37,964 nt of DNA from CG1-02-35-72 sp045046885. GTDB taxonomy: Bacteria > Bacteroidota > Bacteroidia > Flavobacteriales > Flavobacteriaceae. Location of the stretch: NCBI GenBank assembly GCA_045046885.1, contig JASFYX010000008.1, positions 1 through 37,964 on the forward strand, read 5' to 3'. This document shows positions 31,198 to 37,964 of this stretch, piece by piece. The position numbers and the translations under genes were made by a program. Each line of letters begins with the position of its first letter. Within the stretch, counting starts at the first letter, position 1. The notes beneath the pieces were generated by a model that was given only the letters and a program-made list of their open reading frames with translations, did no database searches and was not told the origin of the DNA.

Positions 31198-32544
31198 TTA
31201 ATTTATTTTAGGCTTTGTTTTTTGAATAGTCAGAGCAATTAATACTATAGCAACAATACTTGCGGCTATCATAAGTATAAAATAACCGCGCCATTCATAA
31301 TTTTCAATAATATAGCCTCCTAAAATATTTGCCAGTATTGAAGTTCCTAAAAAATAGCCAAATAACCCTGTTAATCCAGCGGCTGTTCCGGCGGCTTCTT
31401 TTTGTACCAAATCTAAAGCATGAACGCCTATTAACATAACCGGCCCATAAATTAAAAAACCAATAGCTATCAAACAGACATAATCTACAATTGGATGACC
31501 TACCGGATTTTGCCAGTACACAAATATGGCCACAACAATTAATACCATATAAATAATACTCACCGGAGCACGTCGGCCTTTGAACACTTTGTCACTTAAC
31601 CAACCGCAAATTAAAGTCCCCGGAATAGCGGCTATTTCATACCAAGAATAGGCCCAACTACTCGCTTCTTCTGTAAATCCTTTTACTTCTATAAGATAGG
31701 TTGGCGCCCAATCTTGGATTCCATAGCGTACTAAATAGACAAAGGCATTTGCTAAAGCTATAGACCACAATAATTTATTTGGGAGTATGTGTTTTGTGAA
31801 GATTTCCATGGCGGTAATACCATTTTCATCTTCTTCTTTTGTTTTTGCTTTATAATCTATAGGATAGTCATTTTTATAGTCTTCAATAGATGGTAATCCC
31901 AACGATTTCGGTCTGTCTCTTAACAATATAAAAATGACTATTGCTACAACAATAGCCATCATACCCGGAAAATAAAACTTGGCGTGCCAATCTGCAAATA
32001 ATTCTACACCCACTATGGCTAATAAAGGCATTACAGCCCCTCCTACATTATGAGCGACATTCCAAAAGGCCATTTTTGTGCCGCGTTCTTTAACCGAAAA
32101 CCAATGTACCATTGTTCTGCCGCTTGGTGGCCATCCCATACCTTGAAACCAACCATTTATAAAAAGCAGTATAGACATTATTAAAATGGAACTTGTAGCA
32201 AAAGGCATGACCCCCATTATTATCATTGTAATGGCAGAGAGTAATAAGCCCAAAGGCATAAAATATCTTACATTACTTCTATCGGACACATTGCCCATTA
32301 AGAATTTGCTCACCCCATAAGAAATCGCTAAAAAAGACAATGAAAATCCCAATTCGGTTTTAGAGAAACCTTCTTTAATTAAATCGGGAATGGCTAAAGC
32401 AAAATTCTTACGAATAAAATAGAATCCAGCATACCCCACAAAAATACCTATAAAGACTTGCCAACGCATTCTGTTATAGTCTTTATCTACATTTGCATCT
32501 GTTCTTTGTGGTTTACTTGGGGGTGCTTTTAAGAATTTAAACAT
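31198..32544 (-). CDS. glpT: Glycerol-3-phosphate transporter (GlpT-type MFS antiporter)
   Basis: A 448-residue inner-membrane protein of the organophosphate:phosphate antiporter family. The hallmark QGMGWPPSGRTMVHWFS is present, followed by WNVAHNVGGAVMP, and the region GFLIYGPVMLIGVHALDLV in the second half is nearly the same as E. coli GlpT as I recall it. Twelve TM segments are expected and the hydrophobic segments agree. It imports glycerol 3-phosphate in exchange for phosphate. It lies 69 bases downstream of glpD on the same strand, so the two genes form a take-up-and-oxidise pair. No glpK or glpF is in the window. Confidence 0.92.
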   Translation of the reverse strand: MFKFLKAPPSKPQRTDANVDKDYNRMRWQVFIGIFVGYAGFYFIRKNFALAIPDLIKEGFSKTELGFSLSFLAISYGVSKFLMGNVSDRSNVRYFMPLGLLLSAITMIIMGVMPFATSSILIMSILLFINGWFQGMGWPPSGRTMVHWFSVKERGTKMAFWNVAHNVGGAVMPLLAIVGVELFADWHAKFYFPGMMAIVVAIVIFILLRDRPKSLGLPSIEDYKNDYPIDYKAKTKEEDENGITAMEIFTKHILPNKLLWSIALANAFVYLVRYGIQDWAPTYLIEVKGFTEEASSWAYSWYEIAAIPGTLICGWLSDKVFKGRRAPVSIIYMVLIVVAIFVYWQNPVGHPIVDYVCLIAIGFLIYGPVMLIGVHALDLVQKEAAGTAAGLTGLFGYFLGTSILANILGGYIIENYEWRGYFILMIAASIVAIVLIALTIQKTKPKIN

Positions 32545-32613
32545 ATTTTATTTTGTATTTTTTGGATGAAATTATATCGCTTTATTTTGTAATAATACTA
32601 TATCTGTTTTTGT

Positions 32614-34194
32614 TTAAACAGGATTTGACAATAAATACCCCTTAGCTAATTTGGTATAAATACCAACTTGTTCTTTAATCCAATTGTTATCATAGCCCAA
32701 TTCATTTGCCATAATTTGGGCGACTATTGGTGCCATTTTTATGCTTTCTTTTGCGTCAAAAAGTATCGCTCTTGTACGACGTGACAAAAAATCTTCAACT
32801 TGTCTGGCGTATTCGTGTCTAACAGCCCAAACCACTTGGGCTTTATTGATTTTTAAATCTTCGCTAACCCATTCTATTAGTTCAGGCTTTTCTTTCATCA
32901 ATTTCTCTATACCTTTTATATCAGAACCGTAAAAAGACAAAGGATTATCATGGTTGACGTTTTTCTTATAACCGTGAATATGTAAGTGTTCCGATATACT
33001 TTTTCTCTTAGGTAACTCGGCAAGAATAGCTAACTTATCAACAACATCCTCACCCATTTCTCTATAGGTAGTCCATTTCCCGCCCACGATAGATATTAAT
33101 CCGGAATCTGATACTATTATTTTATGCTTTCTTGAAATCTCTTTGGTTTTGCCATTTGCGTCTTTTTTGGGTGCTGCCAACGGGCGCAAACCCGCAAAGA
33201 CACTTTTCACATCTGCTCTGGTTGGTTTTATTTCGAGATATCTGCCGGCTGTTTCTAAAATAAAATCGACTTCTTCATCTGTTGCTTTTGGCTCAATTAC
33301 CGCCTGCTCTTTTGGGATATCTGTTGTTCCTAATATCAATCTATCATACCAAGGTACGGCAAATAAAATGCGCCCATCGCTTGTTTTGGGAATCATCAAA
33401 GCGCAGTCTGATTGTAAAAACTTTTTATCGACTACCAAATGTACTCCTTGACTTGGTTTAACAATATGGTCGGCATTAGGATTGTCTTTCTGAATTATTT
33501 TATCGACAAAAACACCGGTTGCATTTAAAACGGCTTTAGCTTTTATATTGTATTGCTCCCCTGTTTCAATGTCCTTTGCTACAACACCACATATCTTATC
33601 ATCTTCCTTTATGAAATTTTCTACTTTAATATAGTTAAGAGCCGTTCCTTTATTTTCAATAATAGTCTGAACCAAATTGATACCCAATCTAGAATCGTCA
33701 AACTGACCATCGTGATATTTAATACTGCCACGTAAGTTTTTTTTATTTAATGTCGGAATTTCTTCTATCGTTTTTTTTCTTGAAAACGGAACAGATTTCC
33801 CAAAACGAAGTCGTCCTGACAACAAATCGTAAAATGTTAATCCAATGGTATAAAAGGGCTTGTACCACCACTTGTACGAAGGAATAAGAAACTTTGTATT
33901 TTTAACCAAATGAGGCGCATTCTTTAATAACAGCCCTCTTTCTTTTAAGGCTTCTAACACTAACACAATATCGCCTTGAGCCAAATACCTAACCCCACCG
34001 TGAACTAATTTAGTGCTCCTGCTCGATGTTCCTATTGTAAAATCATACTGTTCTAAAAGTAGCGTTTTATAGCCTCTTGTAGTCGCTTCTACTGCAGCCC
34101 CTAAGCCGGTAGCACCACCGCCTATGATTACGATATCCCAACAAGTATTTTCTTTCTTAATTTCAGATATAAAATCCGCTCTATTAGATTTCAA
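32614..34194 (-). CDS. glpD: Glycerol-3-phosphate dehydrogenase, FAD-dependent (GlpD)
   Basis: A 526-residue membrane-associated flavoprotein that oxidises glycerol 3-phosphate to dihydroxyacetone phosphate and reduces quinone. The FAD-binding motif IIGGGATGLGAA is near residue 24, followed by GTSSRSTKLVHGGVRYLAQGD written here as the GTSSRSTKLVHGG and YLAQGD parts, both hallmarks of GlpD. The C-terminal DAO_C domain is complete. The start codon must be TTG: no ATG precedes the Rossmann motif in this frame, and the TTG sits 10 bases after the M1 peptidase stop with AAAAGAA before it. Transcribed with the M1 gene upstream and glpT downstream. Confidence 0.92.
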   Translation of the reverse strand: MKSNRADFISEIKKENTCWDIVIIGGGATGLGAAVEATTRGYKTLLLEQYDFTIGTSSRSTKLVHGGVRYLAQGDIVLVLEALKERGLLLKNAPHLVKNTKFLIPSYKWWYKPFYTIGLTFYDLLSGRLRFGKSVPFSRKKTIEEIPTLNKKNLRGSIKYHDGQFDDSRLGINLVQTIIENKGTALNYIKVENFIKEDDKICGVVAKDIETGEQYNIKAKAVLNATGVFVDKIIQKDNPNADHIVKPSQGVHLVVDKKFLQSDCALMIPKTSDGRILFAVPWYDRLILGTTDIPKEQAVIEPKATDEEVDFILETAGRYLEIKPTRADVKSVFAGLRPLAAPKKDANGKTKEISRKHKIIVSDSGLISIVGGKWTTYREMGEDVVDKLAILAELPKRKSISEHLHIHGYKKNVNHDNPLSFYGSDIKGIEKLMKEKPELIEWVSEDLKINKAQVVWAVRHEYARQVEDFLSRRTRAILFDAKESIKMAPIVAQIMANELGYDNNWIKEQVGIYTKLAKGYLLSNPV

Positions 34195-34204
34195 TTCTTT
34201 TGTT

Positions 34205-36157
34205 TTAATGACTGTTACTTTTTAAAGCTTTATTTTTCAACACATTATTACCTAAGTCAATATCAGGATACAAGGCTTTGGGGTCAACGGTGACTTTTAC
34301 AATTTTAGTAGTAGTGTTGGCTTTATAAACTATTTTATTACTGCGCATCCAAACTTCTACAGGCACATGAAAATTATAAATTTTTCCGTTGATATCCGTT
34401 AAGGCTATATTAACAGGCATCGGAACATCTCCTAAATTTTCAAGACTGATTAAACTACCCTTTTTTGGATTGCCTTTTACATATTTTATATCGGTTACCG
34501 CTTGGTCTATATTGCCTGTACCATAAAACCACGCCTTCCAAAACCAATTGAGGTCTTCGCCACTGGCATTATTCATCGCATTAAAAAAGTCGGTAGGTCT
34601 GGGATGTTTAAACGCCCATTTGGCAATGTAATGTCTAAAAGCATAGTCAAACCTGTCAGGTCCTAAAACCGATTCACGCAACATAAACAATCCCAAAGCG
34701 GGTTTGCGATAAGCCACCATCCCTAAATTATAGGTTTGCGCCACATCGGGTGGGGTGCTACTTGGTTCTCTATATTTATTTGTCAAACGATTAACAAAAC
34801 CCAATCTGTCTCTTAATTTTGCTGGATATTTTCCATAAGCCAAAGCGCTGTAATGATTTATAAATGTATTAAATCCTTCGTCCATCCAAGGATATAAACG
34901 TTCATTACTGCCCACTACCATCGGGAACCAATTGTGTCCAAACTCGTGATCTGTCACACTCCAAAGAGAGCCCTTTTTAGCTTTCCATCCGCAAAAAACC
35001 AATCCGGGATATTCCATACCACCCACAATTCCGGCAACATTTGTCGCTACAGGATAGGTATAAGGAAACCACATTTGTGAGTTGTGTTCTATAGACTGCT
35101 TAACGTATGCTGTTGATTTGTTCCACGCGTCATCTGTAGCACTTTCTTTGGTATAAGCCGATAGCGCCATAGCTGTTTTACCTTGAGGTAAATTCATTTT
35201 AGCACCGTCTAAAATAAAAGCTTTTGAAGCTGCCCAAGCGGCATCACGCGTTTGGTTTATTTTGTAATGCCATGTAATACGTTCTTTATTTTTAGGTCGC
35301 GTCAATTTTGTGTTACCAACTTCTTCGGCACTTATTATCATAACCGTTTCATCACTCTTTTGTGCCTTGCGATAACGACGTACTATTTTTTTAGGATAAA
35401 CCTCTTCTAAATTGACCAATTCACCCGAGCCGACTACAATAAAATCGTAAGGTACATTTATGGTATAATCTATGTTTCCATAATCCAAATAAAACTCGCC
35501 AGACCCCAAATAAGGTTCGTTATTCCAACCCTTTACATCATCGTAAACGGCCATACGTGGATACCATTGTGCCACTTCATACACCCAACCTTGTTCTTGT
35601 TTGATGCGCCCCATTCTGTCGGCACCGTATTTTGGCACTTTAAAACTGTAAGTAATGGTGATGTCAATTTTGCCGCCTTTGGCTTGTACGGGCTTGTCTA
35701 ATCTAATTTGCATGCGCGTATCGGTAATGACATACTTTGCAGATTCGTTATTAACCTTAACGGATGACAATTCAAAACCACCATCAAGGTTTCCAGCAAA
35801 ACGACCACCAACAGCACCTAAAATAGCCGCACCACGCGAATTGGGTTTAAACTTATTCTCGTCCAATTGTAGCCATAGATAGTCTAAATTATCGGGACTG
35901 TTATTGGTATAAGTAATAACAACTGTACCACTTACGGTATGGTTTGTATCGTCTAAACTGATAGCTATTTTATAATCAGCTTCATTTTGCCAATAATTAG
36001 TCGCCGGCTCTCCCGATTGGGTACGAAAAGGCGTTTGAACATTAGTGATGTTTAGCTGGCTAAATAAATCTGTATTGCGTTTAACCGGGTTGTTTTGTGC
36101 ACTTAAATTTAGACTAAAAAATACTGTTAAAATTAAAGTGAGTTTTAATAATTTCAT
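34205..36157 (-). CDS. Exported M1-family metallopeptidase
   Basis: A 650-residue zinc peptidase. The signal peptide ends NLSAQ. The exopeptidase motif GGMEYP is present and the zinc site is complete: H404, E405 and H408 in HEFGHNWF, with the third ligand E427 in WMDEGF at the expected HExxH-x18-E spacing. Removes N-terminal residues from peptides, probably in the periplasm or at the surface. First gene of a minus-strand unit with glpD 10 bases downstream; the link between a peptidase and glycerol-3-phosphate oxidation is not evident. It diverges from the M20 peptidase gene. Confidence 0.9.
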   Translation of the reverse strand: MKLLKLTLILTVFFSLNLSAQNNPVKRNTDLFSQLNITNVQTPFRTQSGEPATNYWQNEADYKIAISLDDTNHTVSGTVVITYTNNSPDNLDYLWLQLDENKFKPNSRGAAILGAVGGRFAGNLDGGFELSSVKVNNESAKYVITDTRMQIRLDKPVQAKGGKIDITITYSFKVPKYGADRMGRIKQEQGWVYEVAQWYPRMAVYDDVKGWNNEPYLGSGEFYLDYGNIDYTINVPYDFIVVGSGELVNLEEVYPKKIVRRYRKAQKSDETVMIISAEEVGNTKLTRPKNKERITWHYKINQTRDAAWAASKAFILDGAKMNLPQGKTAMALSAYTKESATDDAWNKSTAYVKQSIEHNSQMWFPYTYPVATNVAGIVGGMEYPGLVFCGWKAKKGSLWSVTDHEFGHNWFPMVVGSNERLYPWMDEGFNTFINHYSALAYGKYPAKLRDRLGFVNRLTNKYREPSSTPPDVAQTYNLGMVAYRKPALGLFMLRESVLGPDRFDYAFRHYIAKWAFKHPRPTDFFNAMNNASGEDLNWFWKAWFYGTGNIDQAVTDIKYVKGNPKKGSLISLENLGDVPMPVNIALTDINGKIYNFHVPVEVWMRSNKIVYKANTTTKIVKVTVDPKALYPDIDLGNNVLKNKALKSNSH

Positions 36158-36186
36158 GAGTTAAATTGTTAATTTTTTTTAATAAA

Positions 36187-36194
36187 CAAATGTA
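36187..36194 (-). promoter_or_regulatory. Promoter -7 element for the M1/glpD/glpT unit
   Basis: TACATTTG on the minus strand matches TAnnTTTG, 29 bases before the M1 peptidase ATG. The -33 TTG is missing. It is back to back with an element for the M20 gene. Confidence 0.5.
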
Positions 36195-36241
36195 TCAATA
36201 TAAATGAGAAGCTAATCGCCTTTTATAAAAACAACATTTTG

Positions 36242-36249
36242 TATCTTTG
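36242..36249 (+). promoter_or_regulatory. Promoter -7 element for the M20 peptidase gene
   Basis: TATCTTTG matches TAnnTTTG, 25 bases before the ATG of the M20 gene, in the divergent gap. No TTG at the -33 distance. Confidence 0.55.
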
Positions 36250-36274
36250 ATTTTAACATTTTTTTCACATTCTT

Positions 36275-37768
36275 ATGAAACATCTTTTTTTAAACTTATT
36301 CCTTTTTTTAGTTATTTTCAATTTAAACGCTCAAAATCTTAAAAAGCTCAGTCAATCTCAAAATTTAAAAGCCATTACTGAGCTCACAAATTTTGTTAGT
36401 TATCCCAACGATGCTTTAAACTCAAAAGACATGTCAAAAAATACCGATTGGCTATCTCAAGCTTTTACCGATAGAAAATTTGACACTAAGATTTTAAAAA
36501 CAACACGTTCGCCTTTATTTTTCGCCGAAAGGTATTTTAAAAATGCTAAAAAAACAGTCTTGTTTTATATGCATTTCGATGGTCAGAGTGTCGATACGCC
36601 TAAATGGCATCAAAAACATCCTTTTAAACTGGTAGTCAAAGAAAAAAAGGAGACAGATTATAAAACTTTAGAATGGAACAACGCCAACTTAAACAATCCC
36701 AACAACCGTTTATTTGGTCGATCGGTTGCCGATGACAAAGGTCCCATTGTCATGTTGTTAAATGCCATAGATATTTTAGACACTAACTTTAAAGGCAAAA
36801 GCAACATCAATATAAAAGTGATTCTTGACGGTGAAGAAGAGCAAGGCTCTAAACATTTGGCGGCAGCAGTATTAAAATACAAAAGTCTTTTACAAGCCGA
36901 TTTAATGGTTATAGATGATGGCCCTATGCACCTATCAAACAAACCGACATTAATCTTTGGCTGTCGCGGAATAACAAGCCTAATTCTCACAACTTACGGT
37001 CCTAGAACACCTCAACACAGTGGTCATTACGGTAATTATGCTCCCAATCCAGTATTTGCTATGGCGCGCCTTTTAAACAGTTTTAAAGACATAGACGGGC
37101 GCGTTAAAATTCCGGGCTATTACGATGGTATTACAATAGATGACGCTACCCGAAAAATATTAAAAAGTGTTCCCGATGATGCCGCTCTTATCAACAAAAC
37201 CATAGGGGTTGCTCAACCCGAAAAAGTAGGACACTTTTATCAAGAATCTTTACAATATCCGTCATTAAATGTACGCGGTATGCAATCGGCGTGGATTGGC
37301 AATCAGACACGTACTATTGTTCCCGATAAGGCTGTGGCTTCTATTGACATAAGACTCGTCCCCGAAAGCGACCCCAAACGTTTACAAAACCTCGTCAGAA
37401 AATACATTACCCAACAAGGTTTTTATGTAATTGACCACAATCCGACCGAAAAAGAGCGTTTAACACACAGTAACATCGTTAAATTTGAAGCCGGTAAAGC
37501 GACGCTCCCTTTTAGAACGCCCGTTAATTCTAAAGCAGGACAATGGGTTATCAATGCTATGCAAAAAGGCTTGAAACAGACACCTATTAAAGTCAGAATT
37601 ATGGGAGGTACTGTCCCTATTTCGCCTTTTATAAATGCCTTAAAAATTCCGGCTGTTATTGTGCCATTGGTCAATGCCGATAACAACCAACACAGCCCAA
37701 ATGAAAATCTAAAAATTGCCAATATCAGCAATGGTATTCAAACTTTTTTAGCTTTAATGACTTATTAA
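36275..37768 (+). CDS. Exported M20-family metallopeptidase
   Basis: A 497-residue zinc peptidase of the M20/ArgE/dipeptidase group. Signal peptide ends LNAQ. The co-catalytic metal site is complete: His in YMHFDGQ, bridging Asp in SVADDKGP, catalytic and ligand Glu in DGEEEQGS, Asp in MVIDDGP and the final His in NQHSPNENL near the C terminus. The dimerisation lid domain lies about residues 240-385. Likely a dipeptidase or carboxypeptidase acting outside the cytoplasm. It diverges from the M1 peptidase gene and precedes the partial xanthine-dehydrogenase-like gene by 113 bases. Confidence 0.87.
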   Translation: MKHLFLNLFLFLVIFNLNAQNLKKLSQSQNLKAITELTNFVSYPNDALNSKDMSKNTDWLSQAFTDRKFDTKILKTTRSPLFFAERYFKNAKKTVLFYMHFDGQSVDTPKWHQKHPFKLVVKEKKETDYKTLEWNNANLNNPNNRLFGRSVADDKGPIVMLLNAIDILDTNFKGKSNINIKVILDGEEEQGSKHLAAAVLKYKSLLQADLMVIDDGPMHLSNKPTLIFGCRGITSLILTTYGPRTPQHSGHYGNYAPNPVFAMARLLNSFKDIDGRVKIPGYYDGITIDDATRKILKSVPDDAALINKTIGVAQPEKVGHFYQESLQYPSLNVRGMQSAWIGNQTRTIVPDKAVASIDIRLVPESDPKRLQNLVRKYITQQGFYVIDHNPTEKERLTHSNIVKFEAGKATLPFRTPVNSKAGQWVINAMQKGLKQTPIKVRIMGGTVPISPFINALKIPAVIVPLVNADNNQHSPNENLKIANISNGIQTFLALMTY

Positions 37769-37881
37769 ATTAAAAATAAAGATTACTTTTACTTTAAAGA
37801 AAATAACGCACGGCAATTTGAAACCGATTAGGTATAAAGCTTACCAAAAGCCCTGATTTTTTTATTAAATTAACAACATCT

Positions 37882-37964
37882 ATGATAGAATTTGTTTTAA
37901 ATAACAAGCCTATAGAAACACAGACTTCGGCGGGTATGACACTACTCGATTTTATCAGAAGTAC
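37882..37964 (+). CDS. Partial: N terminus of a xanthine dehydrogenase small-subunit-like protein
   Basis: Only 27 codons are inside the window, running off the right edge. They begin MIEFVLNNKPIETQ and continue with AGMTLLDFIRS, which matches the N-terminal [2Fe-2S] ferredoxin-like domain of molybdenum hydroxylase small subunits (xanthine dehydrogenase XdhA family). The cluster cysteines would come next and are outside the window. The alternative is another [2Fe-2S] hydroxylase subunit. Purine catabolism is the usual role. Confidence 0.6.
   Translation, partial: MIEFVLNNKPIETQTSAGMTLLDFIRS

Overview
The window reads as chromosomal DNA of a member of the Flavobacteriaceae (Bacteroidota). It is AT-rich. 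Eight predicted exported proteins start with a short signal peptide ending in -Q (FSQ, VAQ, YGQ, SAQ, NAQ). One protein carries a C-terminal domain of the type IX secretion (T9SS) kind. Several gene starts are preceded by the Bacteroidota promoter element TAnnTTTG, and Shine-Dalgarno sequences are mostly absent. Genes are closely packed and no gene-free stretch exceeds about 220 bases. I found no rRNA, tRNA, CRISPR array, phage gene or recognisable transposase.

Layout: (1) 1-220 is intergenic and holds a very good promoter firing leftward out of the window. (2) 221-2327 (minus) is a small membrane/redox operon: PspC-domain protein, RCK-type potassium channel, RmlD-like reductase. (3) 2437-10113 (plus) holds UvrA, a LOG-family phosphoribohydrolase, a T9SS-secreted nuclease-like protein and a large M1-peptidase-like protein that has lost its zinc site and ends in a barrel-like domain. 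(4) 10231-15542 (minus) encodes two routes for oxidising 2-oxoacids: a four-gene ferredoxin-dependent VOR-type oxidoreductase and a fused E1 alpha/beta subunit of a branched-chain-type dehydrogenase. (5) 15717-19696 holds a polyphosphate-glucokinase-like ROK kinase, a small exported protein, an exported M28 peptidase and an NtrC-type response regulator without a DNA-binding domain. (6) 19743-21987 (minus) is a NatAB-like ABC exporter.

(7) 22161-28553 (plus) is a fatty acid beta-oxidation operon: MarR regulator, 3-hydroxyacyl-CoA dehydrogenase/enoyl-CoA hydratase fusion, thiolase and acyl-CoA dehydrogenase. It is interrupted between the fusion gene and the thiolase by a small S23-type four-helix-bundle gene flanked by short inverted repeats. 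(8) 28700-31070 (plus) encodes an exported S10 carboxypeptidase-like protein and a TolB-like propeller protein. (9) 31198-36157 (minus) holds an exported M1 peptidase, then GlpD and GlpT. (10) 36275 to the end (plus) holds an exported M20 peptidase and the first codons of a protein resembling the xanthine dehydrogenase small subunit.

Taken together the genes suggest an aerobic heterotroph living on proteins and lipids: exported peptidases supply amino acids, the 2-oxoacid enzymes oxidise the derived branched-chain oxoacids, the fad operon oxidises fatty acids, and GlpT/GlpD take up and oxidise glycerol 3-phosphate. The least ordinary features are the repeat-flanked S23 gene inside the fad operon, the palindrome at the marR promoter, the metal-less M1 protein, and the potassium channel with arginine in its selectivity filter. 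Function assignments rest on motifs and recalled family sequences; no database search was run.
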